A stretch of DNA of 54,718 nucleotides from Streptococcaceae bacterium AM104-57 (GTDB lineage Bacteria; Bacillota; Bacilli; Lactobacillales; Streptococcaceae). Of this stretch, positions 24,338 to 34,959 are shown in pieces; position 1 is the stretch's first letter; every line of letters begins with the position of its first letter. Position numbers and translations under genes: made by a program. The DNA lies in NCBI GenBank assembly GCA_027659245.1, contig JAQDPW010000015.1:1-54718 (forward strand). The letters are read 5' to 3'. The notes under the pieces are model-generated. The model made no database searches. It had not been told where the DNA came from and worked only from the letters and a program-made list of their open reading frames with translations.

Positions 24338-25060
24338 ATGATACGTATCGAAAACCTCAGTGTCTCCTACAAAGAAACGTTGGCACTTAAGGATATTTCA
24401 CTAGTGCTCCAAGGACCAACGATTACCGGAATTATTGGTCCAAACGGTGCTGGGAAATCAACACTATTAAAAGGTATGCTGGGAATTATCCCACATCAAG
24501 GTCAGGCATTTCTCGATGACAAGGAAGTTAAAAAATCCTTACATCGAATCGCCTATGTCGAACAAAAAATCAATATCGACTACAACTTTCCCATCAAGGT
24601 CAAGGAATGCGTCTCGCTAGGACTCTTTCCCTCTATCCCTCTCTTTCGAAGTTTAAATGCTAAACATTGGAAGAAAGTGCAAGAGGCCCTTGAAATCGTC
24701 GACCTAGCTGACTACGCTGAACGGCAAATCAGTCAACTGTCTGGAGGTCAATTCCAGCGGGTCTTGATTGCCAGATGTTTGGTGCAGGAAGCCGACTATA
24801 TTCTCTTGGATGAACCCTTTGTTGGGATTGACTCAGTCAGTGAGGAAATCATCATGAATACGCTGAGAGATCTGAAAAAAGCTGGGAAGACGGTTCTCAT
24901 CGTCCACCACGACCTCAGCAAGGTTCCCCACTACTTCGATCAAGTCTTGCTTGTCAATCGAGAAGTGATTGCTTTTGGTCCGACCAAAGAAACCTTTACC
25001 GAAGCCAATCTCAAAGAAGCTTACGGTAATCGACTCTTTTTCAATGGAGGTGACCTATGA
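24338..25060 (+). CDS. psaB: Manganese ABC transporter ATP-binding protein
   Basis: The 240-residue ATPase begins [19 protein letters not shown]. It has Walker [10 protein letters not shown] (near 36), signature LSGGQFQRV, Walker [13 protein letters not shown] and the switch His in VHHDL. It powers the PsaBCA uptake system for Mn(II) (also Zn). Its stop overlaps psaC by 4 nt. The promoter and the PsaR operator lie within 65 bp upstream. Confidence 0.96.
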   Translation: MIRIENLSVSYKETLALKDISLVLQGPTITGIIGPNGAGKSTLLKGMLGIIPHQGQAFLDDKEVKKSLHRIAYVEQKINIDYNFPIKVKECVSLGLFPSIPLFRSLNAKHWKKVQEALEIVDLADYAERQISQLSGGQFQRVLIARCLVQEADYILLDEPFVGIDSVSEEIIMNTLRDLKKAGKTVLIVHHDLSKVPHYFDQVLLVNREVIAFGPTKETFTEANLKEAYGNRLFFNGGDL

Positions 25061-25905
25061 TTGCAGAATTTATCGATGGATTGCAAAAATTCCATTTCTT
25101 ACAAAATGCCTTGATAACAGCCATTGTCATCGGGGTCGTAGCTGGAGCTGTGGGATGTTTCATCATCCTACGCGGGATGTCACTCATGGGAGATGCCATT
25201 TCACATGCTGTCTTACCAGGTGTAGCCCTCTCCTTTATCTTGGGCCTTGACTTCTTTATCGGAGCCATTGTCTTTGGACTACTAGCTGCTATCATCATTA
25301 CCTACATCAAGGGAAACTCGATTATCAAAAGCGATACCGCCATCGGCATTACCTTTTCTTCTTTCTTAGCCCTCGGTATCATCTTGATTAGTGTCGCTAA
25401 AAGTTCAACTGACCTTTTCCATATCCTTTTTGGTAATATCCTGGCCGTCCAAGATACGGATATGTTTATTACTATGGGTGTAGGAGCAGCCATTCTCTTG
25501 TTAATCTGGATTTTCTTCAAGCAACTCTTGATCACTTCCTTTGATGAACTCTTGGCCAAAGCCATGGGAATGCCTGTCAATTTCTATCACTACCTTCTCA
25601 TGGTACTCTTGACTCTCGTGTCTGTAACAGCCATGCAAAGTGTCGGAACTATCCTGATTGTAGCCATGCTGATTACCCCAGCTGCAACTGCTTATCTTTA
25701 TGCTAATAGCCTGAAAAGCATGATTTTCCTTTCCTCAACCTTTGGAGCGATAGCTTCAGTTTTGGGGCTCTTTATCGGCTATAGCTTTAACGTTGCGGCA
25801 GGTTCTAGTATCGTGCTTACAGCTGCTAGTTTCTTTCTCATTAGCTTCTTTATCGCTCCAAAACAACGATATTTGAAACTGAAAAATAAACATTTGTTAA
25901 AATAA
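25057..25905 (+). CDS. psaC: Manganese ABC transporter permease
   Basis: The 282-residue membrane protein has about eight helices, such as [18 protein letters not shown] and [20 protein letters not shown]. The latter carries the conserved block of metal ABC-3 permeases. It forms the membrane channel that takes manganese from PsaA. It overlaps psaB by 4 nt and lies 31 nt before psaA. Confidence 0.96.
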   Translation: MIAEFIDGLQKFHFLQNALITAIVIGVVAGAVGCFIILRGMSLMGDAISHAVLPGVALSFILGLDFFIGAIVFGLLAAIIITYIKGNSIIKSDTAIGITFSSFLALGIILISVAKSSTDLFHILFGNILAVQDTDMFITMGVGAAILLLIWIFFKQLLITSFDELLAKAMGMPVNFYHYLLMVLLTLVSVTAMQSVGTILIVAMLITPAATAYLYANSLKSMIFLSSTFGAIASVLGLFIGYSFNVAAGSSIVLTAASFFLISFFIAPKQRYLKLKNKHLLK

Positions 25906-25936
25906 GGGGCAAAGCCCCAATAAATTGGAGGATCTA

Positions 25937-26866
25937 ATGAAAAAATTAGGTACATTACTCGTTCTCTTTCTTTCCGCCATTGTTCTTGTAGCATGTGCTA
26001 GCGGAAAAAAAGATGCAGCTTCTGGTCAAAAACTAAAAGTTGTTGCTACAAACTCAATCATCGCTGATATTACTAAAAATATTGCTGGTGACAAGATTGA
26101 TCTTCACAGTATCGTTCCTGTTGGTCAAGACCCACACGAATACGAACCACTTCCTGAAGACGTTAAGAAAACTTCTCAAGCTGATTTGATTTTCTATAAC
26201 GGGATCAACCTTGAAACAGGTGGCAATGCTTGGTTTACAAAATTGGTAGAAAATGCTAAGAAAACTGAAAACAAAGACTACTTTGCAGTCAGCGAAGGCG
26301 TTGATGTTATCTACCTTGAAGGCCAAAACGAAAAAGGCAAAGAAGACCCACACGCTTGGCTAAACCTTGAAAACGGTATGATTTTTGCTAAAAATATCGC
26401 AAAACAATTGAGCGCTAAAGACCCTAGCAACAAGGAATTCTACGAAAAAAATCTCAAAGAATATACTGAAAAACTAGACAAACTTGATAAGGAAGCAAAA
26501 GCTAAATTCAACAATATCCCTGCTGAGAAGAAATTGATCGTAACCAGTGAAGGATGCTTCAAATACTTCTCTAAAGCCTACGGTGTCCCAAGTGCCTATA
26601 TTTGGGAAATCAATACTGAAGAAGAAGGAACACCTGACCAAATCAAGACCTTGGTTGAAAAACTTCGCCAAACAAAAACTCCTTCACTCTTTGTAGAATC
26701 AAGTGTGGATGACCGTCCAATGAAGACTGTTTCACAAGATACAAACATCCCAATCTACGCACAAATCTTTACTGACTCTATCGCAGAACAAGGTAAAGAA
26801 GGAGACAGCTACTACAACATGATGAAATACAACCTTGACAAGATTGCTGAAGGATTGGCAAAATAA
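25937..26866 (+). CDS. psaA: Manganese-binding lipoprotein adhesin PsaA
   Basis: Start ATG 25937 has TTGGAGGA before it and gives 309 residues, the exact length of PsaA. The lipobox LVAC has its Cys at residue 20. The four metal ligands are visible: His in QDPHEYEP, His in EDPHAWLN, Glu in TSEGCFKYF and Asp in IFTDSIAEQ. It captures Mn(II) at the cell surface and hands it to PsaC. It is also known in pneumococcus as an adhesin. A terminator hairpin follows at 26875. Confidence 0.97.
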   Translation: MKKLGTLLVLFLSAIVLVACASGKKDAASGQKLKVVATNSIIADITKNIAGDKIDLHSIVPVGQDPHEYEPLPEDVKKTSQADLIFYNGINLETGGNAWFTKLVENAKKTENKDYFAVSEGVDVIYLEGQNEKGKEDPHAWLNLENGMIFAKNIAKQLSAKDPSNKEFYEKNLKEYTEKLDKLDKEAKAKFNNIPAEKKLIVTSEGCFKYFSKAYGVPSAYIWEINTEEEGTPDQIKTLVEKLRQTKTPSLFVESSVDDRPMKTVSQDTNIPIYAQIFTDSIAEQGKEGDSYYNMMKYNLDKIAEGLAK

Positions 26867-26874
26867 GCCTCTGA

Positions 26875-26907
26875 AAAACGTCATTCTCACATGAGCTGGC
26901 GTTTTTT
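26875..26907 (+). terminator. Terminator after psaA
   Basis: AAAACGTCA pairs with TGGCGTTTT (one wobble), and the run of T continues to 26907. It separates psaBCA from tpxD, though read-through is likely since the tpxD start is only 80 nt further. Confidence 0.75.
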
Positions 26908-26988
26908 CTATACCCATATTTCCGGTCAAATCATTGGAAAATTCTGACTGTTTCAGCTAAAATGGAAGAAAAAAGATTGGAGTATCCT

Positions 26989-27483
26989 ATGGTAACTTTC
27001 CTCGGAAATCCTGTGAGTTTTACAGGTAAACAACTACAAGTCGGCGACAAGGCACTTGATTTCTCTCTCACAACGACTGACCTCTCTAAAAAAACACTAG
27101 CTGATTTTGAAGGCAAGAAAAAGATTTTGAGCGTCATCCCTTCTATCGATACAGGTATCTGCTCGCTACAGACTCGTCGCTTTAACCAAGAATTGGCTAG
27201 CTTAGACAACACTGTTGTTCTAACGGTATCTATGGACCTCCCCTTCGCTCAAAAACGCTGGTGTGGTGCTGAAGGAATTGAAAATGCCATCATGCTCTCG
27301 GACTATTTCGACCAATCCTTTGGACGTGATTATGCCCTCTTAATCAATGAATGGCACCTATTGGCACGCGCAGTCTTTGTCCTTGATGCTGACAATATTA
27401 TCCGTTATGTTGAGTATGTGGACAATATCAATTCCGAACCAAACTTTGAAGCAGCCATTGAAGCAGCAAAGTCGCTTGACTAA
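26989..27483 (+). CDS. tpxD: Thiol peroxidase TpxD
   Basis: Start ATG 26989 ([13 protein letters not shown]) follows TTGGAG and gives 164 residues. The peroxidatic Cys is in [15 protein letters not shown] (near 58) and the second Cys in [10 protein letters not shown], the atypical 2-Cys Tpx arrangement. It reduces hydrogen peroxide and alkyl peroxides in the cytosol, which is useful in a bacterium that makes much peroxide by SpxB. It is commonly found behind psaA. Confidence 0.95.
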   Translation: MVTFLGNPVSFTGKQLQVGDKALDFSLTTTDLSKKTLADFEGKKKILSVIPSIDTGICSLQTRRFNQELASLDNTVVLTVSMDLPFAQKRWCGAEGIENAIMLSDYFDQSFGRDYALLINEWHLLARAVFVLDADNIIRYVEYVDNINSEPNFEAAIEAAKSLD

Positions 27484-27572
27484 AAGAAAGCCCACTTATA
27501 ACAAGGCAGAAAGCTAGAGAAATCTAACTTTTTTTGGTATACTAGATGGAGATAATAAACAAGGAAATGCGA

Positions 27573-28223
27573 ATGACACCAAATAAAGAAGATTACTTAA
27601 AATGTATTTATGAGATTGGCATGGAAGTTCCTAAGATTACCAACAAGGAAATCGCTGCTCGGATGCAGGTATCTCCTCCTGCGGTAACAGAGATGATCAA
27701 GCGCATGCAATCTGAAAATCTTATATTAAAAAATAAAGAAAATGGCTATTTACTAACAGATATTGGTTTAAAGCTAGTCTCTGAGCTTTATCGTAAGCAT
27801 CGACTGATAGAGGTCTTTCTAGTTCACCATCTAGACTATACCAGCAATCAGATTCACGATGAGGCTGAGGTATTAGAACATACCGTTTCAGACCTTTTTG
27901 TGGAGCGACTGGAAACTATGTTAGGCTTTCCAAAGACCTGTCCCCATGGAGGAACCATTCCTGCTAAGGGAGAACTTTTGGTTGAAATCAATAACTTGCC
28001 TCTAGCAGAGACCAAAGAAGCAGGGACCTATCTACTAACTCGGGTTCACGATAGTTTTGAACTTCTCCAGTATTTGGAAAAACATAGCATCCATATTGGA
28101 GACCAACTCCAAGTCAAGCAGTTCGATGGCTTCTCTAATACCTTTACCCTGATTCACAACAATGAAGAACTTCAAGTCAGCCTCGAAATCGCTAAACAAC
28201 TCTATGTTGAAAAAATGAACTAA
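27573..28223 (+). CDS. psaR: Manganese-dependent repressor PsaR (DtxR/MntR family)
   Basis: I start at ATG 27573 (MTPNKEDYLKCIYEIG), with AAGGAA upstream, giving 216 residues; two earlier in-frame ATGs are less well placed. The winged helix (ITNKEIAARMQVSPPAVTEM) is followed by the metal-binding dimer domain (ETMLGFPKTCPHGGTIP near 117) and a C-terminal SH3-like FeoA domain. With Mn it represses psaBCA through the dyad at 24276-24297; Zn antagonises. Here it is next to the genes it controls, while in the pneumococcal maps I remember it is apart. Confidence 0.94.
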   Translation: MTPNKEDYLKCIYEIGMEVPKITNKEIAARMQVSPPAVTEMIKRMQSENLILKNKENGYLLTDIGLKLVSELYRKHRLIEVFLVHHLDYTSNQIHDEAEVLEHTVSDLFVERLETMLGFPKTCPHGGTIPAKGELLVEINNLPLAETKEAGTYLLTRVHDSFELLQYLEKHSIHIGDQLQVKQFDGFSNTFTLIHNNEELQVSLEIAKQLYVEKMN

Positions 28224-28236
28224 AGTCTTTATCAGC

Positions 28237-28265
28237 AAAAAACCAAGCCCGCTAGCTTGGTTTTT
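28237..28265. terminator. Bidirectional terminator between psaR and dtd
   Basis: AAAAACCAAGC and GCTTGGTTTTT form a perfect stem around CCGCTA. A and T runs on both sides serve both converging genes. Confidence 0.85.
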
Positions 28266-28266
28266 C

Positions 28267-28710
28267 TTATCTATTTTTGGTGTCAAGAATGATTGTTACC
28301 GGTCCATCATTGACCAGTTCCACCTGCATATCTGCTCCGAAAATACCTGTTTTCACAGGAACTTCCTTGGCTAGTTCTCGGTTAAAATCTTGATAGAAAG
28401 CCTCTGCAACATCAGGCTTAGCAGCACCTGTAAAAGCTGGGCGATTCCCTTTTTTAGTATCTGCAAACAAAGTAAACTGAGAGATGGAGAGTATTTCTCC
28501 TTGGATATCCTTGACTGATAAATTCATCTTGCCTTCGGCATCTGAAAAGATACGCATATTGACAAGTTTTCTCACTGCATAATCCAAATCTTCTTTTTGA
28601 TCTTCAGGTCCAACTCCTACTAAGAGTAAGAGCCCCTGCTGGATTTGACCATATACCTGACCTTCAATGCTAACTTGGGCTTTTTTGACCCTCTGAATAA
28701 TGATTTTCAT
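28267..28710 (-). CDS. dtd: D-aminoacyl-tRNA deacylase
   Basis: The 147-residue length is standard. It begins [21 protein letters not shown] and carries the family motifs [17 protein letters not shown] and a C-terminal [11 protein letters not shown] (Gly-cis-Pro type of recognition). It hydrolyses D-amino acids from mischarged tRNA. It lies 29 nt behind relA on the same strand, the usual rsh-dtd pair. Confidence 0.96.
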   Translation of the reverse strand: MKIIIQRVKKAQVSIEGQVYGQIQQGLLLLVGVGPEDQKEDLDYAVRKLVNMRIFSDAEGKMNLSVKDIQGEILSISQFTLFADTKKGNRPAFTGAAKPDVAEAFYQDFNRELAKEVPVKTGIFGADMQVELVNDGPVTIILDTKNR

Positions 28711-28739
28711 AATAGCCTTTCTAGATCTATCGCCCCAAC

Positions 28740-30956
28740 TTAACCATTGGTCCGTTTAACAGAGTAGACTTCTGGTACGCTCTTAATCTTATCAACTACC
28801 GTTGTCAGAGTTGAAAGGTTAGAAATCCCAAATGAAACGTGAATATTCGCAAATTTCATATCTTTGGTAGGCTGGGCATTGACCGTTGAGATGTTTTTAG
28901 TTGTATTTGACAAGACCTGTAAAACATCGTTCAAAAGTCCAGTACGATTGAGACCGTAAATATCGATATGAGCGATATATTCCTTGCTTGAGAATTGATC
29001 TTCCCACTCAACATCTAATAGACGTTGCTCGTAGTTTTCCTGCGAACGAAGATTCATACAGTCAACACGGTGGATAGCAACACCACGACCTTTAGTAATG
29101 TAGCCGACGATATCATCACCTGGAACAGGGTTACAACATTTGGCAATCCGCACCAAGAGACCAGAGGCTCCCTCGATGACAACACCACCCTCATGCTTCA
29201 CCTTGAGGGTTTCCTTGTTTTCAACCTTGACTTCGCCACCCTTGACCAACTCTTCAGCTTCTGCCCTGGCCTTGGCGCGTTCTTCCTCACGGCGCTCTTT
29301 TTCAGTTAAACGGTTAAAGACTGTGATGGCTCCAATTTCCCCAAAACCAATAGCCGCAAAGAGAGCTTCCTCAGTCTTGTAGCTAGTTTTTTGGAGGACT
29401 TCATCCATATGACGCTTGTCCATGAATTTATTAGCCACATAGCCATTCTCCTGGAATTGACTCATCAGCATTTCACGGCCCTTGTTGATGGACAATTCTT
29501 TGTCTTGGTTCTTAAAGAACTGACGAATCTTGTTCCGAGCTTTGCTGGTCTTGACCATGGTAAGCCAGTCACGGCTTGGCCCAAAGGAATTTGGATTGGT
29601 GATGATTTCAACCTGGTCACCCGTTTTTAGCTTGGTAGTCAAGGGAACCATACGACCATTAACCTTGGCACCAGTAGCCTTTTCACCGATTTTGGTGTGA
29701 ATCTCATAGGCAAAGTCAATCGGTCCAGAATCCTTTGGAAGAGAGCGAACGGCTCCGTCTGGAGTAAAGACGTAGATTTCTTCTGCTAGGTAATTCTCTT
29801 TAACCGTCTCTACGAAATCCTTGGCATCATCGGACTGGTCTTGAAGCTCCATCATCTCCTTGATCCAGTTCATACCGATAGCAGATTCCTTGCCATTAAC
29901 CTGCCCCTTAATACCTTTTTTATAAGCCCAGTGAGCAGCAACCCCGTACTCAGCAACCTCATGCATTTCCTTGGTTCGAATCTGAAATTCAATAGGTCCC
30001 TTTGGTCCATAAACAGTTGTATGGATGGACTGGTAACCATTGGCCTTACGGTTGGCAATGTAGTCCTTAAAGCGTCCAGGCATTGGTTTCCAAAGCTCAT
30101 GGACATATCCCAACATAGCATAGACATCACTCTGAGTATCTAGGATACAACGAATGGCAATCAGGTCGTAGATCTCTTCAAAGCGCTTCTTCTTATCCTG
30201 CATCTTACGATAAATCGAATAGATATGCTTGGGACGACCATAGATTTTTCCTGTAAGGTGGCGTTCTGATGAATATTCCTCAAGTTTTGTAACAACCTCA
30301 TCTACCAAGGCTTCACGTTCTTGACGTTTTTCCTTCATCATGTGACTAATCTTGTAAAACTCAGTCGGATTCAGATAGCGGAAAGAGAGGTCTTCTAGTT
30401 CCCACTTAACACTTGAAATCCCCAAACGGTGAGCAAGCGGTGCATAGATTTCCATGGTTTCTCTAGAAATACGCTCCTGCTTATCTTTACGAAGGTGATT
30501 AAGGGTTCTCATGTTATGCAATCGGTCAGACAGTTTGACCAAGATAACACGGATATCCTCTGACATAGCCATGAGCATCTTGCGGTGGTTTTCAGCTAGC
30601 TGCTCCTCGATAGACTTGTACTCAACCTTCCCTAATTTGGTAACCCCATCCACGATAATGCGAACATCGTGACCAAACTCTCTCTCTAAATCATCCAAGG
30701 TCGTTTCCGTATCTTCAACCACGTCATGCAAAAAACCACAGGCAACAGTGACAGCGTCTAGCTTGAGCTTAGCCAAAATACCTGCTACCTGAATAGGATG
30801 GATAATGTAGGGTTCGCCAGATTTACGATATTGACCACTATGGCATTCTACAGCGTAAACCAAGGCTTTATGTACAAAAGCCACATCTTCTTTCGATAAA
30901 TATTTCTGTGTTAAAGCGACGACTTCATCGCCTGAATAAATTACTTCTTTGGGCAT
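28740..30956 (-). CDS. relA: Bifunctional (p)ppGpp synthetase/hydrolase RelA (Rsh)
   Basis: The 738-residue protein has the full long RSH plan. The HD hydrolase domain has [15 protein letters not shown] and FLHDVVEDT near 50-80. The synthetase domain has [20 protein letters not shown] and [19 protein letters not shown] near 265-320. A TGS domain has [20 protein letters not shown] near 395, then helical and zinc-finger-like CCNPVPGD segments, and a C-terminal ACT domain. It makes and breaks the stringent-response alarmone at the ribosome. All key residues appear to be present. dtd follows. Confidence 0.97.
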   Translation of the reverse strand: MPKEVIYSGDEVVALTQKYLSKEDVAFVHKALVYAVECHSGQYRKSGEPYIIHPIQVAGILAKLKLDAVTVACGFLHDVVEDTETTLDDLEREFGHDVRIIVDGVTKLGKVEYKSIEEQLAENHRKMLMAMSEDIRVILVKLSDRLHNMRTLNHLRKDKQERISRETMEIYAPLAHRLGISSVKWELEDLSFRYLNPTEFYKISHMMKEKRQEREALVDEVVTKLEEYSSERHLTGKIYGRPKHIYSIYRKMQDKKKRFEEIYDLIAIRCILDTQSDVYAMLGYVHELWKPMPGRFKDYIANRKANGYQSIHTTVYGPKGPIEFQIRTKEMHEVAEYGVAAHWAYKKGIKGQVNGKESAIGMNWIKEMMELQDQSDDAKDFVETVKENYLAEEIYVFTPDGAVRSLPKDSGPIDFAYEIHTKIGEKATGAKVNGRMVPLTTKLKTGDQVEIITNPNSFGPSRDWLTMVKTSKARNKIRQFFKNQDKELSINKGREMLMSQFQENGYVANKFMDKRHMDEVLQKTSYKTEEALFAAIGFGEIGAITVFNRLTEKERREEERAKARAEAEELVKGGEVKVENKETLKVKHEGGVVIEGASGLLVRIAKCCNPVPGDDIVGYITKGRGVAIHRVDCMNLRSQENYEQRLLDVEWEDQFSSKEYIAHIDIYGLNRTGLLNDVLQVLSNTTKNISTVNAQPTKDMKFANIHVSFGISNLSTLTTVVDKIKSVPEVYSVKRTNG

Positions 30957-31049
30957 GCATACTCTCCAGTTCTTCCTACCATTTTAACACTTTTTTGACA
31001 ATATGAAAACTAGAAAAGCCTAGTTCTGTAAGAGTTTGCTTATCTTAGC

Positions 31050-31082
31050 AAAAAAGCACTACTAGAAAACTCTAGCAGTGCT
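31050..31082 (-). terminator. Terminator after msmK
   Basis: On the minus strand AGCACTGCTAGA pairs with TCTAGTAGTGCT (one wobble), then TTTTTT. It lies 20 nt after the msmK stop. Confidence 0.8.
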
Positions 31083-31101
31083 AACACATTTAAAATCTAT
31101 C

Positions 31102-32232
31102 TTAGTAAACTGTTTTTTCAGTTTCTACGTCGAAGAAGTGTGCTTTGTTCAAGTCAAATCCAAGTTCAACTGTTGCACCTGCTTGCAAGTAGTCACGAGC
31201 GTCAACTTTTGCAACGAATTCATCTTTACCAACTTGGCAGTATAGGTGAGATTCTGAACCGAGCAATTCTGATACAGAGATCGTTGCTTTCACAACTGAT
31301 TCTGGGAATGTTTCAAGGAAAGCAGGTTCTGCATTCACATCTTCTGGACGGATACCGAAGATCAATTCTTTACCTTCGTAGCCTTTTTCACGAAGAACTT
31401 TCAAAGCACCTTCTGGAACTTTCAAGTTAAAGCCGTCAGCAGCGATGTGGTCACCGTTCAATTTAACGTTGATGAAGTTCATAGCTGGGCTTCCGATAAA
31501 TCCTGCTACGAATTTGTTAACTGGGTTTTTGTAAACTTCTTGAGGAGTACCGATTTGTTCAACACGTCCGATAGTACCTGTTCCAGCAGGGTTCTTAGTT
31601 GCTGACATGATAACGATACGGTCTGCAAGCGTCATCGCTTCTGTTTGGTCGTGAGTTACGTAGATAGTTGTAGCTCCGATACGACGGTGGATTTTAGCGA
31701 TTTCAGCACGCATTGATACACGAAGTTTTGCATCCAAGTTTGACAAAGGTTCGTCCATCAAGAATACTTTTGCGTCACGGACGATCGCACGACCCATGGC
31801 AACACGTTGACGTTGACCACCAGAAAGGTCAGCAGGTTTGCGTTCCAAAAATTCTTTCAAGCCAAGAATTTCAGCTGCTTCTTGTACGCGTTTGTCGATA
31901 TCTTCCTTGCTGTATTTACGCAATTTCAAACCGAAAGCCATGTTATCGTATACAGTCATGTGTGGGTAAAGAGCGTAGTTTTGGAATACCATGGCAATGT
32001 CACGGTCTTTTGGAGCTACGTCGTTGACAACCACGCCATCGATAGATGCAGTACCTTCTGTGATGTCTTCAAGACCAGCAATCATACGAAGTGTAGTTGA
32101 TTTACCACATCCTGAAGGTCCTACGAAAACGATAAACTCTTTGTCTTTGATGTTCAAGTTGAAGTCTTCAACTGAATAGTGTTCGCTATTTGGATATTTT
32201 TTGTAAATATTTTTAAGATTTAATTCTACCAT
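31102..32232 (-). CDS. msmK: Shared sugar ABC transporter ATP-binding protein MsmK
   Basis: The 376-residue ATPase has Walker A VGPSGCGKST (near 37), signature LSGGQRQRVAMGRAI, Walker B VFLMDEPLSNLD and a C-terminal TOBE/regulatory part (FGIRPEDVNAEP near 290). This is the size and form of the MsmK/UgpC class. In streptococci one MsmK energises several sugar importers (raffinose, maltodextrin, sialic acid). It is monocistronic. Its promoter has TATAAT at 32266-32271 (minus strand) with a cre-like site in the spacer. Confidence 0.94.
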   Translation of the reverse strand: MVELNLKNIYKKYPNSEHYSVEDFNLNIKDKEFIVFVGPSGCGKSTTLRMIAGLEDITEGTASIDGVVVNDVAPKDRDIAMVFQNYALYPHMTVYDNMAFGLKLRKYSKEDIDKRVQEAAEILGLKEFLERKPADLSGGQRQRVAMGRAIVRDAKVFLMDEPLSNLDAKLRVSMRAEIAKIHRRIGATTIYVTHDQTEAMTLADRIVIMSATKNPAGTGTIGRVEQIGTPQEVYKNPVNKFVAGFIGSPAMNFINVKLNGDHIAADGFNLKVPEGALKVLREKGYEGKELIFGIRPEDVNAEPAFLETFPESVVKATISVSELLGSESHLYCQVGKDEFVAKVDARDYLQAGATVELGFDLNKAHFFDVETEKTVY

Positions 32233-32273
32233 TGTGGAGAACTCCTTTTGTCATTTGATAGTTTTATTATAGA

Positions 32274-32287
32274 TGAAAACGCTTAAC
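32274..32287. promoter_or_regulatory. cre-like site in the msmK promoter
   Basis: TGAAAACGCTTAAC matches the catabolite-responsive element consensus at 12 of 14 positions. It lies between the presumed -35 and -10 boxes of msmK, where CcpA binding would repress. Inferred from consensus knowledge. Confidence 0.5.
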
Positions 32288-32345
32288 TAATCTATAGCAA
32301 GGTGACCAAAAAAATAAAAAAGTTCTGTGCAACTTGCACAAAACT

Positions 32346-33215
32346 TTAGATTATATCTGGTAAAATTAACTGATAACACAAGGTCAAATCTGTCAATTCT
32401 TTCAACAGAAGCCCTGTCAACTCCTCCCACTTATCAATTTTGTACTGGAGAGAATTGCGATGCAAATACAACTGCTGAGCTGTTTTTGTTAGGACAGCAC
32501 TATTTTCCCAAAGGGAGAGAATGATTTCCTGAATCTGATCTTGATCCAAGATCATCTGGTGCAGGCATTCTTTAATGACTCTCAGGTCCACGAGCCTTTC
32601 TCCCATACTCCAAAGATAGAGCTGAGAAAAAGTATGAACACCTTGGTGACCCTGACGCCACCAAGTCTTGAACAAATCGCGCTCAGCTTTGATTAAGTCT
32701 GATAGGGCTTGATTTCCAGTCTGAGACCAAACCTGTCCTAACATGATAGAGAGACGCAGTCCAAAGTCATACTCAACCGCTTCAATCGTATCACTTAAAA
32801 TAGCTCGTACAGAAGTGTATTTATCTTGTTGAAGTACGAAAACATAATCCTGAGCTCCGACCTGAATCACCGTCCGACAGTTGGGAAAAAGAGTCCGCAT
32901 CATATCCAGCCAAGAAGCTAGATTTTCCTGCTGAAAATAGGAAAGATGACAATAAACCAACTGAATCTTTTTAAAAGTTTTCGGCGCCTGTCCCTTCCCC
33001 TCAATCAGATAAGGATACCAAGGATTGAGCGAAATAGTTTGCTCCTGTTTGGTTAAGAGAGCTACCAGTTGTTTTTCACGTTCGCTAAGACTAGCTTCCT
33101 CAAGCAAAAGCCACTGATAATTTGACAGAGGTAGACTTAGATAACCCTCTTTATCAACTGGCTGATCTAAGATTTTACCGTCAGGAAACCAATCTAGTAG
33201 TTCTTTTGCAATCAT
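32346..33215 (-). CDS. PucR-type helix-turn-helix regulator-like protein
   Basis: The 289-residue protein starts MIAKELLDWFPDGKILDQPV with GGAGG upstream. The last 55 residues (NSAVLTKTAQQLYLHRNSLQ, then YKIDKWEELTG) are the PucR C-terminal helix-turn-helix. The preceding part (VFVLQQDKYTSVRAILSDTI near 127) may be a GGDEF-like or sensory fold as in CdaR proteins. The ligand is unknown. It shares the direction of mrnC and cysS with a 3-nt gap and is likely the last gene of that operon. Confidence 0.8.
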   Translation of the reverse strand: MIAKELLDWFPDGKILDQPVDKEGYLSLPLSNYQWLLLEEASLSEREKQLVALLTKQEQTISLNPWYPYLIEGKGQAPKTFKKIQLVYCHLSYFQQENLASWLDMMRTLFPNCRTVIQVGAQDYVFVLQQDKYTSVRAILSDTIEAVEYDFGLRLSIMLGQVWSQTGNQALSDLIKAERDLFKTWWRQGHQGVHTFSQLYLWSMGERLVDLRVIKECLHQMILDQDQIQEIILSLWENSAVLTKTAQQLYLHRNSLQYKIDKWEELTGLLLKELTDLTLCYQLILPDII

Positions 33216-33218
33216 GTG

Positions 33219-33605
33219 CTATTCCTCCACTTTTTGGATGCACCAAGAGATTAAAGCTTCTAATCGCTCCATATTTTCAGTCATATGAAGATAGCCCATG
33301 ACCGCTTCAAAGCCCGTAGACATACGATAGGTCACCACATCCGCATTCTTAGCCTTGGTATGGCTGTTGGTATTGCGACCCCGTTTATAGATTTCTTCCT
33401 CTTTTTCCGTTAGGACTTCTTCTTCCAGCATGAGGGAAATCAAATGTGCCTGAGCCTTAGCTGATACATACTTGGTTGCCTCTTGGTGGAGTTTATTGGG
33501 CTTGGTCATACCTTTTAGAATGAGATGGCGACGAATATACATAGAATAAACTGCATCTCCTTCAAAAGCTAGCGCAATCCCGTTAATGAGATTGACATCA
33601 ATCAC
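33219..33605 (-). CDS. mrnC: Mini-ribonuclease 3
   Basis: The 128-residue protein is one RNase III catalytic domain without a dsRNA-binding domain: LAFEGDAVYSMYIRRHLI near the start, HTKAKNADVVTYRMSTGFEA in the middle and a C-terminal helix. Mini-III matures 23S rRNA ends. It overlaps cysS by 8 nt, the conserved order in Firmicutes. Confidence 0.95.
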   Translation of the reverse strand: MIDVNLINGIALAFEGDAVYSMYIRRHLILKGMTKPNKLHQEATKYVSAKAQAHLISLMLEEEVLTEKEEEIYKRGRNTNSHTKAKNADVVTYRMSTGFEAVMGYLHMTENMERLEALISWCIQKVEE

Positions 33606-34941
33606 GTGTCCACCTCACTCCATCCTTGGTGTCAAGTAGCTTAATCCCTTGTGCAGCTAGTTGGTCACGGATTTGGTCAGCTGTCGCAAAGTCTTTATTA
33701 GCACGCGCTTCTTGGCGTTTTTGGATCAAGGCTTCAATCTCTTCATCCAAAACTTCTTCGACAAAGACTACTCCAAAGACTTCTAACATGGCCGCAAGAG
33801 CTTCCTTAACGGTTGCATCATAGTTGCCTGAGTTGATCCATTTGGCCATTTCAAAGACAACTGTGATTCCATTAGCTGTATTGAAATCCTCATCCATAGC
33901 AGCTACAAACTTATCTTTAAATGCCTGTAACTCCTGAGCATCTACAGTTCCAGTAAATGGTTGTTCATAGGTGTTCTTCAAATACTTGAGATTTATCTCC
34001 GCATCACGCACTGCTTTTTCCGTAAAATTGATAGGCTTACGGTAGTGCTGAGTCGCAAAGAAGAAACGCAATACTTGACCGTCGATAGTTTTGAGAGCAT
34101 CGTGTACCGTAATGAAGTTTCCCAAAGACTTAGACATCTTGACATTGTCGATATTGACAAAGCCATTGTGCATCCAGTAGTTGGCGAAGGTCTTGCCTGT
34201 TTTAGCTTCTGACTGGGCAATTTCGTTAGTATGGTGAGGAAACTCAAGGTCAGCTCCACCACCGTGAATATCGATGGTATCACCCAAAATCTCCGTTGAC
34301 ATGACCGAACACTCGATATGCCAACCTGGACGTCCAGGTCCCCAAGGACTGTCCCAAGAAATCTCGCCTGGTTTAGCAGCTTTCCATAGAGCAAAGTCTA
34401 CAGGATTTTCCTTGCGAGCCGTTTCTTCATCTGTACGACCTGAAGCTCCTAGCTCCAAGTCTTCCAAGGTTTTATTGGCCAACTTGGCATAGTTGTGAGA
34501 TTTTTCCACACGGAAGTAAACATCCCCTTGACTCTCATATGCATAGCCTTTTTCAATCAAATCAGCAACAAAGCGGATGATTTCAGCCATAAATTCGACT
34601 ACACGAGGATGACGAGTAGCAGGTTTCACCCCCAAAGCCGTCACGTCCTCACGAAAGGCAGCAATGTACTTGTCCGCTACTTCCTGAGGTGTGATGCCTT
34701 CTTCCTTGGCGCGGTTAATAATCTTGTCATCTACATCGGTAAAGTTGGAAATGTAGGCAACCTCATAACCACGGTACTCAAAGTAGCGACGAATGGTATC
34801 GAAGGCTACTGTCGAACGGGCATTCCCCACGTGGATATAATTGTATACAGTTGGCCCACAGACATACATGAGAACCTCTCCCTTTGTAATCGGGACAAAT
34901 TCTCGTAAATCACGAGACATGGTGTCATAGATTTTAATCAT
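33598..34941 (-). CDS. cysS: Cysteinyl-tRNA synthetase
   Basis: The 447-residue class I enzyme has MYVCGPTVYNYIHVGNAR (zinc Cys plus HIGH-type motif), zinc ligands in WHIECSVMS and FPHHTNEIAQ, and the KMSKSLGN loop. It attaches cysteine to its tRNA. The region before the ATG (34942-35040) has no good ribosome binding site but strong, partly exclusive hairpins, which suggests leader control. mrnC follows with an 8-nt overlap. Confidence 0.97.
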   Translation of the reverse strand: MIKIYDTMSRDLREFVPITKGEVLMYVCGPTVYNYIHVGNARSTVAFDTIRRYFEYRGYEVAYISNFTDVDDKIINRAKEEGITPQEVADKYIAAFREDVTALGVKPATRHPRVVEFMAEIIRFVADLIEKGYAYESQGDVYFRVEKSHNYAKLANKTLEDLELGASGRTDEETARKENPVDFALWKAAKPGEISWDSPWGPGRPGWHIECSVMSTEILGDTIDIHGGGADLEFPHHTNEIAQSEAKTGKTFANYWMHNGFVNIDNVKMSKSLGNFITVHDALKTIDGQVLRFFFATQHYRKPINFTEKAVRDAEINLKYLKNTYEQPFTGTVDAQELQAFKDKFVAAMDEDFNTANGITVVFEMAKWINSGNYDATVKEALAAMLEVFGVVFVEEVLDEEIEALIQKRQEARANKDFATADQIRDQLAAQGIKLLDTKDGVRWTRD

Positions 34942-34959
34942 AAAATAATAGTCAGGAAA

